A stretch of 64,000 nucleotides of DNA from UBA9926 sp038131595 (GCA_038131595.1 JAYPPR010000008.1:806001-870000), one strand, 5' to 3'. Positions 36,932 through 46,438 are shown, counted from the first letter of the stretch. Program-made: numbers and translations. Notes: generated by a model not told the origin, from the letters alone.

Positions 36932-37458
36932 TCCATCCGCATGAGAGCTGATATTGGCTCGTCATCACTCCCTACCCTTCATCCTATTTCGTGGCAGCAC
37001 CAAAACGCTGTCTGCGTGTGCAATATACCTTGTTCGACGCCCAGATTAGATTCTGAGCCGCTGATAACCATGTTCGTGGTTCGTTCGCATCATTGATGCT
37101 ACTCATTCACCGGCGAGCGCCTAACTGTTATCCGGTCTCCAGATTATCTCGTTCTTCTTGGTGCAGCACTCAAGCTGCGTTCAACAACATACTCACGAGC
37201 GCCTTCGCTGCTTGGTGATTGGTGATTGGTGATTGGTGATTGGTGATTGGTGATTGGTGATTGGTGATTGGTGATTGGTGATTGGTGATTGGTGATTGGT
37301 GATGATCAGTGTGCTGCTGCAAGTAGGTTTTAGCGAAATACGCTCAAGACTGAACCCTGAACATCATCCAATCAGCCGTCACACCAACCAGCCTACTTCA
37401 GCACACTCTTTTATATACTGCGGCGCATGAACTAAACCCACTATTGGAGAATCTTTTT
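36932..37458. other. Divergent intergenic region with heptamer array
   Basis: Over 500 bp between the PuuB-like gene and the SDR. Apart from the 13-copy TTGGTGA array (37212-37302) no gene is seen. The divergent promoters must lie here. Confidence 0.5.
37212..37302. repeat. Tandem repeat, heptamer TTGGTGA x 13
   Basis: Thirteen perfect head-to-tail copies of TTGGTGA (91 bp). The array lies in a divergent promoter region, 157 bp before the SDR start and 280 bp before the PuuB-like start. Perfect copies imply recent slippage, so copy number probably varies between strains. Confidence 0.98.
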
Positions 37459-38271
37459 GTGAGCAACAAGCTGAACGACTTTCAGGGCAAGCGAGCGCTA
37501 GTGACCGGGGCAGGAGATGGCATAGGTGAAATGCTGGCCAAGAATCTTGCGGGTGCAGGGTTATCGGTTGTGGTCCAGGACATTCGCTTAGATGCGGCCG
37601 AGCGCGTTGCGCAAGAGATTGGGGATGCCGCAACGCCAATCGCCTTTGATGTCTCGGACCGAGAAGCGTGCATGATCGCGGCGGAGACAATCGCTAACGA
37701 CGGTCCGTTGAACTTGCTCTGGGTCAATGCTGGAGTTGGCGTCGGCGCCTCCATCCTCAAAGGTCGGCCTAACGCCATTGAGTGGGCCGTCGGCGTGAAT
37801 GTTTTGGGCGTCGTTTGGACCACCCAAGCGTTTGTTCCTCTGATGGCAAGTGCAACTGGACCAAGACACGTTGGCTTCACTGCGTCGTCTGCAGCATTAA
37901 GAAAGGCTGAGGGAGCCCATCCGCTCTATGCAACGAGCAAGCATGCAACTTTTGCGTTCGCAGAATCTCTAAGCACTGAGTTGGCAAATGAAGGGATCAA
38001 CTCAACGATTTTGTGTCCTGGATTACTGAATACCAAGATTTGGGATGGAGCCAGAGCGAGGCCCGATCGATTCGGGGGACCGAGATTTGCTGATCCGGCG
38101 CTATCAAAACAATGGGATGAGGCCAAGTCACCTCAGCTCATGTGGCCTGAGATCGTTCGATCCATTGAAGCCGGTGGCGGGTACCTCACTTGCGCGACGG
38201 ACAATGGCGAGACACGGCAAGCATTTGAATCACGAGCCGAGGCTATTGCCGCTCATATCGTACAAATTTGA
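37459..38271 (+). CDS. Short-chain dehydrogenase/reductase
   Basis: About 270-aa classical SDR using NAD(P). The cofactor motif TGAGDGIG is at residues 15-22. VQDIRL places an acidic residue after beta-2, favouring NAD. NAG is in VNAGVGVG, the catalytic Ser in TASSAALRKA, and YxxxK in YATSKHATFA. The start is taken as GTG at 37459 because GGAGA lies 8 bp before it; a TTG at 37444 is also in frame. Substrate unknown. Convergent with the MFS permease gene. Confidence 0.88.
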   Translation: MSNKLNDFQGKRALVTGAGDGIGEMLAKNLAGAGLSVVVQDIRLDAAERVAQEIGDAATPIAFDVSDREACMIAAETIANDGPLNLLWVNAGVGVGASILKGRPNAIEWAVGVNVLGVVWTTQAFVPLMASATGPRHVGFTASSAALRKAEGAHPLYATSKHATFAFAESLSTELANEGINSTILCPGLLNTKIWDGARARPDRFGGPRFADPALSKQWDEAKSPQLMWPEIVRSIEAGGGYLTCATDNGETRQAFESRAEAIAAHIVQI

Positions 38272-38314
38272 TCAGACCCTGATATTCCAAAAGATGCGGG
38301 ACACCTTGTCGAGG

Positions 38315-39832
38315 CTAGTTTCTATCGACCATATCTTTATCCAACCTGCGCCAGGTCAGTAAGAAGAAGAGCGCCCCAACGGCATAAATAATGGCCATGA
38401 TGATCATCGAGGACTGCAAGCTTTGGGCATAGACCATGCCACACACTTCTTGCAGACTGGCGCTTAATTCGCCAACCGTACTAGGGTGGCATTGGTTTCT
38501 TGCAAGATCCTCTGTAGTGACGCCGAGCGCCGCGGCACCACGAGCAAAAAATACGTCGGACGTATATCCAATAAAGAGCGGCCCAAACCCGTAGCCAATG
38601 AGGTTAGCGATAAAGAGCAATACGGCAATTGCCATGGCGCGCACCCGCATGGTGACAACGCCCTGGCCTATCGTGTACTGCGCAGCGATGTAGCCGTATT
38701 TCACGAAGCCACCAATGATGAGCCCAAGCGCGGCAAAGAGCAGGCTCTCCGTCGTAAAGGCAAATACATAAAAAGGAATTGATAGGGCTAACCCCAATGC
38801 GGGCACCCAAGCGATGGCGCCGGGGTGCGTCTTATAGAGCCGCGTTGCCAGCCAGCCGGTCACAAATGTGCCGATGGCCGCCGATAACGCAACGGGCGTA
38901 TTGATCCAGATGGCTGCCTCACCCGTGGTAATCCCGTGGGTTCGCACCAGAAATATAGATTGGAAAGAGGAAATCCCGTAACCGCAAAACGCAGCGATTG
39001 TGGCGCCCGCAGTCATCAGCCAGAACGCCGGTTTTTCTAAAAGCGCATTAATCGCCTCTCTGAGCGGCACAGGGTCACTGGCTTTTGTTCCTATTGGATC
39101 AGTGAACCCTCGCGGTGGTTCCTTCACCGTGAGTTTAAAGATGAGCGCAATCAATAAGCCCGGGAGCCCGACTACAAAGAATGCAGTTCGCCAATCAAAG
39201 GCATCGGTGACCCAGCCGCCGATCAAATTGGCGAACATCCCACCGAGGGTGACTCCCATAGAGTAAACGCCCAGCGCTTGTGATCTGTCTCGGGGAGCAT
39301 AGTAATCCGCGATCAGTGAGTTCGCAGGCGGAGTGCACCCAGCTTCACCAATGCCAACGCCGACACGGCATGCGAGCAACACCCAAAAGGCACCAATGGT
39401 CATGGATCCAATAGTGACTTCGGTAGCAAGCCCGCAAAGCACCGTCATGAGCGACCAAAGCGCCACACATACGGTCATAATCCAAACACGGTGACTTGCA
39501 TCGGCGAATCGAGCGAGCGGGATACCGACGAATGTATACAGCAGCGCAAAGCCGAATCCGGTTAGCAAACCGAATTGGGTGTCCGATAACCCTAGCTCCG
39601 GCACGAGCTCTGGGCCAACCACCGCGAGCAACCCGCGATCAACAAAGTTCAATATGTAAATAAGCGTGAGCGCGGATAACACATAAGTTCGGTATCGATA
39701 GGAACCGAATCCTACATTTTCATCATCGGCTTTGGTTTCTTCAGAGGCGGTTGTGGTCACTGCATTCGCACTATTTGACGAATCCTCAGTCTCAATAAAA
39801 TGCTCTCGGGCGTCAACGATTTGCGGCTTCAC
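38315..39832 (-). CDS. Spinster-like MFS transporter
   Basis: 505-aa major facilitator superfamily permease with 12 hydrophobic segments after a polar N-terminal extension of about 48 residues. Hallmarks of the Spns-like group: LTLIYILNFVDRGLLAVVGPEL, DTQFGLLTGFGFALLYTFVGIPLARFAD, ACRVGVGIGEAGCTPPANSLIADYY, RSQALGVYSMGVTLGGMFANLIGGW. The substrate cannot be read from sequence. Its start marks the left edge of the AT-richer accessory region. Confidence 0.9.
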   Translation of the reverse strand: MKPQIVDAREHFIETEDSSNSANAVTTTASEETKADDENVGFGSYRYRTYVLSALTLIYILNFVDRGLLAVVGPELVPELGLSDTQFGLLTGFGFALLYTFVGIPLARFADASHRVWIMTVCVALWSLMTVLCGLATEVTIGSMTIGAFWVLLACRVGVGIGEAGCTPPANSLIADYYAPRDRSQALGVYSMGVTLGGMFANLIGGWVTDAFDWRTAFFVVGLPGLLIALIFKLTVKEPPRGFTDPIGTKASDPVPLREAINALLEKPAFWLMTAGATIAAFCGYGISSFQSIFLVRTHGITTGEAAIWINTPVALSAAIGTFVTGWLATRLYKTHPGAIAWVPALGLALSIPFYVFAFTTESLLFAALGLIIGGFVKYGYIAAQYTIGQGVVTMRVRAMAIAVLLFIANLIGYGFGPLFIGYTSDVFFARGAAALGVTTEDLARNQCHPSTVGELSASLQEVCGMVYAQSLQSSMIIMAIIYAVGALFFLLTWRRLDKDMVDRN

Positions 39833-39891
39833 GTGCCCCGCTGTCTCGCAGCACTAGAATCCGAAACCGTGAGGGGTGCTTCACTGCAGTA

Positions 39892-40985
39892 TTGTTTTGC
39901 GTGTTTTGCCAATTCCTACTTGCAGGGTCGGAGTTCGGAGTACCAATCTCAGGGCCCCCATGGGCCGTCAATCTAATGTGGTTTGTGTACTTTTCTGCAC
40001 CGCTGACCTCAATCGCTTTAGGTGCAGAGAGATTGTTGCTGGTTCTCGAAAAGGACAATTGGAAAATATCTTCAATCAAGAATCACTATGTGATCTTTGG
40101 ACACGAAACCATAACAGAAGGATATCTTAGGAGACTTCGTTCGACTAACTCTGGGGATTCCGTCATTCTCGTAGATGATCGGTTTAGCGCAGCTACAAAA
40201 AAAGACCTCTCAAACCGCTTCGATTTGACCTGTGTAGATGGGAGTGTGGCTATGCACACACTAGCCGAAGATCTTAGATTGGAGCATGCAAAAAAGATTT
40301 GCATTTTTCCGGAGCAGAGTTTGAGACTTTGAGTGCGGCGACTTCATTCCTAACGAAATGGCCCGCGCTGAAGGGTAAAATAATTGTTCAAAGTAGCGAT
40401 CTAAGGTTTCTTCGCTCGCTGAAGAATACGAGCCTAAGCAAACAGTGCATCCTCTTCAATTCATACAATCTCGCAGCTGCCACACTGGTTTCGTCGGCTC
40501 TCACTAATCATTTCAAGAATAGTCCAGAGCGCGATCTGGTCGTCATAGCAGGATACGGGCGCTTTGGCCAATCGATGCTTATGCTCCTTAATGAAATGGC
40601 AGCCCCAAGCATCAAAAGAGTAGTCATCATTGACACCGACATTGAAAAACAAGTTTCTATCGCACGAGAACAATCAGTTTATCGAGACGATATTCCCGCT
40701 ACTGCAATAACTGGCGACGTTTCACACCCAGAGCTATGGGCTAAGGTAACTGAAAGCGATGATCTAAAAGAAGGCACTCCGACGATTATACTGGCAACAG
40801 GAAATGACAAATTAAACTTAAATACCGCAATAACCCTGAAGAACCGCTATCCAAATCTATCAATATTTACACGTACTCAGGAGCCTAATCTGTTTGTTAA
40901 TCAAGTAGCAACAGAGGAAGGTTTCCATGGCTTTAGCATTGATCAACTAGTCGAAGGGGGGTTGCCTCAGGATTGGATCGACTGA
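39892..40985 (+). pseudogene. RCK/TrkA-N potassium-channel-type protein, frameshifted and perhaps N-terminally truncated
   Basis: Two frames join near 40305 (KKICIF/SGAEFETLS) across a run of T. The joined product of about 360 residues has one hydrophobic helix (NLMWFVYFSAPLTSIALGAE) and two Rossmann/RCK-like halves: NHYVIFGHETITEGYLRRL and LVVIAGYGRFGQSMLMLL with a later IIDTDIEKQ. It resembles the NAD-binding regulatory part of TrkA-type or ligand-gated K+ channels. A full pore domain is not seen upstream, where the MFS gene begins. The start is uncertain (TTG 39892 or GTG 39901). Confidence 0.6.
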
Positions 40986-41051
40986 GTTGTGATACTGACT
41001 AGCCATCACAACAGTAAAGATGAACCCTAATTAGGCCCACGTGCTGCCCGA

Positions 41052-41170
41052 TTAAAAGAAACACTCGTTAATAAGGGAGACGTAGTTACGCAGGCTGGAG
41101 AAACTGAACTTCTTTAACAAACGCTCGCAAGCCTTGCACAGCCTATTCCCAACATTGAGAATTAGTGACG
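41052..41170 (+). pseudogene. Remnant of a MotA-like gene 3' end (paralog of 48014-48134)
   Basis: The segment around GAAACTGAACTTCTT and the closing ACATTGAGAA-TTAGTGAC matches the end of the 47211-48131 gene over about 119 bp, with several substitutions and stops. The original encoded the EETELLEQRLARLEQRIS coiled-coil tail. Only the tail remains. Confidence 0.8.
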
Positions 41171-41223
41171 GTAGCTCTGGCGCGATAAAATTGACGAGTC
41201 ATGCCAAGAGCCTAGGCAATGGC

Positions 41224-41270
41224 AGGTTAATATCCATCTACTACTGTGCTTAGCAGGTGATTTTGAAAAA
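41224..41270 (+). repeat. 62-bp repeat, partial copy 1
   Basis: Starts AGGTTAATATCC and ends GTGATTTTGAAAAA; the middle is shorter than in other copies. It lies 54 bp after the MotA-like remnant and 32 bp from the flagellin stop. Confidence 0.6.
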
Positions 41271-41301
41271 CCTCATCCAACGAGTACGTCTCGCTTATTA
41301 C

Positions 41302-42486
41302 TTACCTAATCAACGAAAGCGCTAACTGAGGTTGGGCATTTGCTTGAGCTAGCATCGCAGTCCCTGTTTGCTGAAGCACCTGCGCCTTAGCAAGCCTTGC
41401 GCTTTCGGCGGCAAAATCAGCATCCTCTATTCTAGAACGAGCAGACGTAGTGAACTCAGCGACGTTCATGAGGTTTGAGACTGTGTACTCCAAGCGGTTT
41501 TGAAGTGCGCCTAGCGATGCACGTTGGCCTGAGACTTGGATCATTGCACTAGAAGATTGACCCAAGCGCAGAAGAGGGATCTTGGGTTAGGTCGATAGCC
41601 TTTAAGAAGCTCCCAACCTCAGCTTCATATAAATCGCCTTCAATGGTCCCAATCACTGTAACCTCGTCTTTGTAATCAAGTTCCCCAGGTACCATTGCGT
41701 TTCAACCCAGAATCCAAAATCGTCGAACCCCTCCGTTCCATAGAACTCCAGCGTGTCAGGTCTGGTAACAGTAAGGCTGTCAGATAGTCCAGCGTTTTCA
41801 AGGGCCGTATTCCAAGAGCCTGCGTACCCCTGATTTTCAACACTAAGCTCAGTGATTTGCCCATCGCTATGCCTAACATAGAAGGTGTTTGGTACGTTAT
41901 GTGGATCTATAGGCTTGCGAGATCCGAAAATGCCACCAGCCACAGACTCTTCGTTTGCGACAAGGACTGGTTGTTCGCCAAGGTTGTCTGCTGTTAATGC
42001 AGCCACAGAAAAGCCTACTGTCTGCCCAGCCTCAGTGCCTACTTGAATGGACTTGTTCTGGAAACTGCCATCTAGCAAAACCTGACCGTTGTACTGGGTT
42101 TGAGTCGCTACGCGGTCAATCTCTTGAATCAACTGACTCACTTCTTCTTGGAGAAACGCTCTATCCACTGAACCATTGGTATCGTTGGCTGCTTGGATAG
42201 CCAGCTCACGCATCCGCTGAAGCATGTCAGTGACATCATTGGTGGCGTTCTCAATGACGGCTAGCATAGATAAACCATCGTTGGCGTTCTTGGTGGCCAT
42301 ATTCAAACCACGTATCTGAGCAGTCATGCGCTCAGCAATAGCGAAGCCAGCGGCATCGTCCGCAGCAGAGTTAATTTTCTTACCTGAAGATAGACGCTCC
42401 ATGGCTGTTTTGAGTTCAGCACCAGATGAAGCAAGAGAGCGTTGGGCATTTAAAGACCCAACATTGGTATTGACGACCAAGCTCAT
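41302..42486 (-). pseudogene. Flagellin, copy 1 (frameshifted)
   Basis: Flagellar filament subunit. The N-terminal D0/D1 is excellent: MSLVVNTNVGSLNAQRSLAS, RLSSGKKINSAADDAAGFAIAERM, ending with a variable D2/D3 part up to about residue 260. The frame shifts near 41690 (YLGNL/DYKDEV) and near 41565 (ALGSI/VQVSGQRASLGAL). The C-terminal D1/D0 (LQNRLEYTVSNLMNVAEF, ... QPQLALSLIR) is intact. The joined length is about 390 aa. No other flagellar structural genes are nearby, so this is an orphan locus. The promoter candidate is at 42609-42635. Confidence 0.85.
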
Positions 42487-42582
42487 ATCACGATCCTTTT
42501 AAACCGTTATATAAGCTGATCCTTGAAGTACCTTTTTAGGACCCCTCCAAAGAAGCCACAAAGGTCAGCGATGTATTAAAAG

Positions 42583-42598
42583 CGGCAAACTTTTGCCG
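42583..42598 (-). other. Hairpin in the flagellin copy 1 leader
   Basis: Inverted repeat CGGCAAA / TTTGCCG, about 95 bp before the flagellin ATG and about 10 bp downstream of the promoter -10. On the minus strand it is followed by CTTTTAA. It is identical in flagellin copy 2 (45611-45626). Possible leader regulatory structure. Confidence 0.5.
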
Positions 42599-42608
42599 GT
42601 TACAAACA

Positions 42609-42635
42609 GTGTCGGACAAGTTAGAGATAACTTTA
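42609..42635 (-). promoter_or_regulatory. Sigma28 (FliA)-type promoter of flagellin copy 1
   Basis: On the minus strand TAAA (42632-42635), exactly 15 bp, then TCCGACAC (42609-42616), against consensus TAAA-N15-GCCGATAA. The same arrangement is conserved at copy 2. It predicts a leader of about 115 nt. Confidence 0.55.
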
Positions 42636-42965
42636 GGAGTATTTTGGATTACTTTAGAAACGGGCGTTTGCATCAGTCCAGAGCCTTAATCTCTGCTAAA
42701 CCAGCACCCCCGGGTGAACACCTGTCCAAGCATCTGCAGTTCCCACGCACACAATTAAAACGTGATTTTGAAAAAGGCGCTGTCTGTGCTTCAAGTGGCT
42801 ACCATCAGGGCTACCGCATGTTGGCTCGCTAAGTACACCCACATATATTTGAAGTGGACTGAACGGGACCTGGAATTAAATCAAGGCAAACCACACCCAA
42901 GTGATGTAGGCTTCTCTAGTCTTAGGTAAACCAAGGACTTGTCCTTGAAATTCAATGGAGGAATT
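42636..42965. other. Intergenic between flagellin copy 1 and the caspase-like gene
   Basis: Holds repeat copy 2 (42712-42775). The part up to about 42700 is similar to the region upstream of flagellin copy 2. No gene recognised. Confidence 0.5.
42712..42775 (+). repeat. 62-bp repeat, copy 2
   Basis: Begins GGGTGAACACCTGTCCAAGC and ends CGTGATTTTGAAAAA. About 80% identical to copy 3 at 44303. The internal dyad is partly lost. Lies between flagellin copy 1 and the caspase-like gene. Confidence 0.85.
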
Positions 42966-44268
42966 GTGCACTACCAACGATTCTCATATGGGTCCGCCGT
43001 TAATGTTTGTGAGCGCAGATTAAAGATCCTGTTCTTTTGGGTTTTCTTGGTTGCACATCCACTAGCATCTGCTAACGAGCCCTCTGATTGTTACCCTTAT
43101 TGCTCTCAAACTGAAATAACCAAGGCTAAGCAGTTTGTCACCACAGAGATAAACAAATTGAGCCTGCAGATTAGACAATCTGAATCAGCTATTAATAGGC
43201 TTGAAAATGATATCGCTGTAGTGGAGTTCAACATAAGACGCTCGCAGATCGGTTCAAAGATAACGAGCACCTCAAACCAGCATAGCGAGTATTTGCAGAG
43301 CTCATCTACCGATTCGCGATCAAAGCTGGTGAACATGCGAGAAGAGCTTGACATTGCACAGCTACAGCTAATTGAAGCGAAATCGGCGTTGGGAATGCGC
43401 CAAGACTTACTAGAAAAATTTGAGAATTTGACTCCATCTGAGGTGCCTAAAGAGATAGTAACAAGGACTTTTTCCGATCGAGCTACCACAGAATCTGTAC
43501 AGGTGATGAATGGGGAAGCGATTACGAATTTGATGACGACGACAACATAAAGCTGTTAGTAGGCAACTATTACGCGCTCCTCATTGGCGTATCAGACTAC
43601 TCGTTTGAGGAAGTTAACGATTTGGCGGAGCCTCTCCGCGATGCTAATGATCTGAAGGAAGTTTTAACTCGTGACTACAGATTTGAAGAGAGCAATGTAG
43701 CACTCCTTGCAAACCCCACGCGCAATGAAGTTCTAGATTCCTTAGAGGCTCTGGCGCGAAAAGTTAAAGGAAATGACAACCTATTAATTTTTTATGCGGG
43801 ACACGGATATTGGGATGAGGAATTTCAACAGGGTTACTGGCTACCAAGTGACGCGCGAAAAAACTCAAAATCCTCGTGGATTAGTAACGCGACGATCAGA
43901 GACTACATTTACGGAATCAAAACAAAACATACGTTACTGATCGCCGATGCCTGCTTTAGCGGCGGGATGTTTAAGACAAGGAACGCGTTTTCCGGAGAGG
44001 AAAAGTCATAGACCACCTTTTTCAGCTCACTAGCCGCAAAGCAATAACTAGTGGGACCTTAACTGAGGTCCCAGACAATAGTGTTTTTATGAAATATCTG
44101 CTCAAAAATCTTGAAACTAACAAGGCAGAATACCTGCCGGCTCAGGACCTATTTTCTACGTTCAAGATAGCCGTCCTAAATAACAGTGTGCTTGATCAAA
44201 TACCGCAATACGGTGTCGTGCAAGGAGCCGGAGACGAGGGTGGTGACTTTATATTCGCGCGGAGATAG
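42966..44268 (+). pseudogene. Secreted coiled-coil protein with caspase-like (peptidase C14) domain, two frameshifts
   Basis: GTG start at 42966 with GGAGG just upstream. A signal peptide (LKILFFWVFLVAHPLASA), then a polar Cys-containing start and a coiled coil to about residue 185. After a shift near 43530 comes the C14 domain: YYALLIGVSDY, catalytic His in FYAGHGYW, catalytic Cys in IADACFSGG. A second shift near 44005 leads into the family-typical C-terminus (SRKAITSGTLTEVPDNSVF ... GDEGGDFIFARR), stop at 44266-44268. The joined length is about 430 aa. Both catalytic residues are kept. It sits between two flagellin copies. Target unknown. Confidence 0.8.
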
Positions 44269-44302
44269 AACTGTAACCCACGCCAAACCCATAGGCGGGG
44301 GC

Positions 44303-44364
44303 GGTCAAACATCTGTCCAAGCATGTGCAGTTCCCCGCAGATATTTAAGGCGTGATTTTGAAAA
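44303..44364 (+). repeat. 62-bp repeat, copy 3
   Basis: GGTCAAACATCTGTCCAAGC to CGTGATTTTGAAAA. Contains the clearest dyad, AAACATCTG / CAGATATTT (8 of 9 paired), around a 22-nt centre. It lies 34 bp after the caspase-like stop and 32 bp from the flagellin copy 2 stop. Confidence 0.9.
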
Positions 44365-44372
44365 GTTAGCCC

Positions 44373-44390
44373 AGCGAGTCCCGTCTCGCT
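44373..44390 (-). terminator. Possible terminator stem-loop of flagellin copy 2
   Basis: AGCGAG / CTCGCT stem (6 bp) with a 6-nt loop just beyond the flagellin stop. A similar but weaker arrangement follows copy 1 at about 41279-41296. Confidence 0.35.
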
Positions 44391-44396
44391 TAAAAC

Positions 44397-45516
44397 TTAC
44401 CTAATCAACGAGAGTGCTAACTGAAGGCTGGGCATTAGCTTGAGCAAGCATCGCAGTCCCTGTCTGCTGCTGAAGCACCTGTGCTTTAGCAAGCCTTGCA
44501 CTTTCTACAGCAAAGTCAGCATCTTCAATCTAGAACGAGCAGGAAGTAGTGAACTCAGCAAACGTTCACAGGTTTGAAACCGTGTATTCAAGCGGTTCTG
44601 AAGTTAGCGCCTAGCGTTGCGCGTTGACCTGAGACTTGATCAATTAATCTATATTGATTGCCAACGGCGCCCGCTTCCTTGTTCAGTTAATTGATAGTTT
44701 GAAGCTTCCTCAAACGCGTTTCGCCCACTTTAAAAGCTGTACTCCCCTTCCAAAATCCAATGGTCTCACCAGCCTCTTGAGACAGATTGCAGCGCTTATG
44801 TCATGATATCTGATCTGTGTGCCGTCAAGGGTTAATCTATAAGTAAATGTCATTTAAAGTCTGTCCTCATTCCATCCGTCATATTCGTCACCAGATAAGG
44901 TTTGCATTGTGAATATCACCGTCGATGAGTGTCTGGGATCCTTGCTCACGATCAAATGTCACCAGACAATGCAGATCACCTAGTGTCCGTTTCATCGGTG
45001 GCTAAGCAGATGCTTGTAAGTCTGTCTTGGAGTCGACACTAAAACTAACCGTTTGCCCTGCCTCAGTTCCTACCTGTATGGACTTGTTCTGGAAACTGCC
45101 ATCTAGCAAAACCTGACCGTTGTACTGGGTTTGAGTCGCTACAAGGTCAATCTCTTGAATCAGCTGACTCACTTCCTCTTGGAGAAATGCTCTATCCACT
45201 GAACCATTCGTATCGTTGGCTGCTTGGATAGCTAGCTCACGCATCCGCTGAAGCATGTCAGTGACATCATTGGTGGCGTTCTCAATGACCGCCAGCATGG
45301 ACAATCCATCGTTGGCGTTCTTCGTGGCCATTTCAAACCACGTATCTGAGCAGTCATGCGCTCAGCGATAGCGAAGCCAGCGGCATCATCTGCAGCAGAG
45401 TTAATTTTTTTACCTGAAGACAGGCGCTCCATGGCTGTTTTGAGTTCAGCACCTGAAGCTGCAAGAGAGCGTTGGGCATTTAAAGACCCAACATTGGTAT
45501 TGACGACCAAGCTCAT
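44397..45516 (-). pseudogene. Flagellin, copy 2 (decayed)
   Basis: The N-terminal region (45002-45516) is nearly identical to copy 1, but a one-base loss near 45333 breaks the frame after MTAQIRGL. The D1 part then continues to about SVDSKTDLQASA, where a stop occurs at 45002. The middle (about 44640-45000) is unrecognisable. The C-terminal QPSLALSLIR-type end can be followed at 44397-44640 with several indels. More eroded than copy 1. Its upstream 200 bp, including promoter and leader hairpin, are almost the same as in copy 1. Confidence 0.85.
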
Positions 45517-45610
45517 ATCACGATCCTTTTAAACCGTTATATAAGCTGATCCTTGGTACCTTTTTAGGACCCCTCCAAAGAAGCCACAAAGGTCAGCGAT
45601 GTATTAAAAG

Positions 45611-45626
45611 CGGCAAACTTTTGCCG
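45611..45626 (-). other. Hairpin in the flagellin copy 2 leader
   Basis: Same CGGCAAA / TTTGCCG inverted repeat and flanks as at 42583-42598. Confidence 0.5.
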
Positions 45627-45636
45627 GTTACAGTTA

Positions 45637-45663
45637 GGGTCGGACACCTTAGAGATAACTTTA
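45637..45663 (-). promoter_or_regulatory. Sigma28 (FliA)-type promoter of flagellin copy 2
   Basis: TAAA (45660-45663), 15 bp, TCCGACCC (45637-45644) on the minus strand. TAAA, spacing and CCGA are conserved with copy 1 while the bases just outside differ. Confidence 0.5.
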
Positions 45664-45876
45664 GGGGTATTTTTAGGCTTTTTGCGAAAAAGGTATCTGA
45701 ATTGGTCTGAAGCCTTAACCGATATCAAGCTGATGCTCTGATCCCCGAAGGATCTTTTCAAACTCAACCTATGCAGATCAGTTGGGCGGCATCGAGATGA
45801 GTATGACTATCATTTTGATCGCTTTTTGATCAAGCTGTTCAGGCTGATGACTAACCACATTAATGAGGGGAGACAA

Positions 45877-46398
45877 ATGCTTAAAGTTCTGGGCTTCGTT
45901 GGGATGCTCGTGATAGTGGCTATTGCCATGAATATGGCGGCTGGATTGGGTGCTTTCATTGACATCAATTCCATTGTAATCGTATTCGGTGGTGCCGCTT
46001 TATTCGCATTAGCAGTAGGTGGGTCCGCACAGTCGGCCTCTTCTGCGCTCGATAACTTAGGGACTGGGGCTGTATATTTCGGCTGGCTGGGGTTCTTAAT
46101 AGGGGTTGTGGCAATTGCACAAAATCTAGACACCATTTCTGATGAGGGTGGATTAAACGTCATAAGACTGGGCGAAGCAGCCTCAATAGGGATGCTAACT
46201 GTTTTATATGGCTATCTAACATCGTGGGTGGTCGTGCCAGTAATCAAGAGCCTCACGCAGGACGTGTTAGAGACTGGTTGTTGCCGGGAGCTATGGTTTA
46301 TCCATTTTGACCCTAGCTCCAGCACGAGTCCCATTCGTACTAACCACGCGCTCCCAAACAGAAATCTTGGGGGGCCGGGTGAATATCTGTTTAGGTAA
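45877..46398 (+). CDS. MotA-like integral membrane protein 1
   Basis: 173 aa from MLKVLGFVG, with GAGGGGA 6 bp upstream of the ATG. The N-terminus has the MotA/PomA pattern: helix GFVGMLVIVAIAMNMAAGLG, then AFIDINSIVIVFGGAALFALAVGG. A later helix contains GMLTVLYGYLTSWVVVP, like the TLYG segment of MotA TM3. The large charged cytoplasmic loop of true MotA is absent. The frame runs on into the 62-bp repeat at 46377, so the last 40 or so residues are probably out of frame and the true end lost. A paralog lies at 47211-48131. Confidence 0.6.
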   Translation: MLKVLGFVGMLVIVAIAMNMAAGLGAFIDINSIVIVFGGAALFALAVGGSAQSASSALDNLGTGAVYFGWLGFLIGVVAIAQNLDTISDEGGLNVIRLGEAASIGMLTVLYGYLTSWVVVPVIKSLTQDVLETGCCRELWFIHFDPSSSTSPIRTNHALPNRNLGGPGEYLFR

Positions 46399-46438
46399 GA
46401 GTTGTAGTTGAGCAGATACATCAGCGCGGGTTTTGAAT
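46377..46438 (+). repeat. 62-bp repeat, copy 4
   Basis: GGGTGAATATCTGTTTAGG to GCGCGGGTTTTGAATGA, with dyad ATATCTG / CAGATAC. About 75% identical to copy 5. It follows MotA-like gene 1. Confidence 0.85.

Larger units (their letters stand above)
40986..41301. other. Intergenic with gene remnant and repeat copy
   Basis: Contains a decayed copy (41052-41170) of the 3' end of the MotA-like gene found at 48014-48134, followed by a partial copy of the 62-bp repeat at 41224-41270 and the likely terminator of the flagellin gene. No intact gene. Confidence 0.7.

Noticed and set aside
37212..37302. CRISPR array
   Set aside because: The repeats are uninterrupted 7-mers without spacers, and no cas genes are near.
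44407..44418. Exact CIRCE half-site GAGTGCTAA
   Set aside because: It falls in the codons for the C-terminal LALSL of flagellin copy 2, has no partner arm at 9 bp and the other flagellin copy reads differently. Chance.
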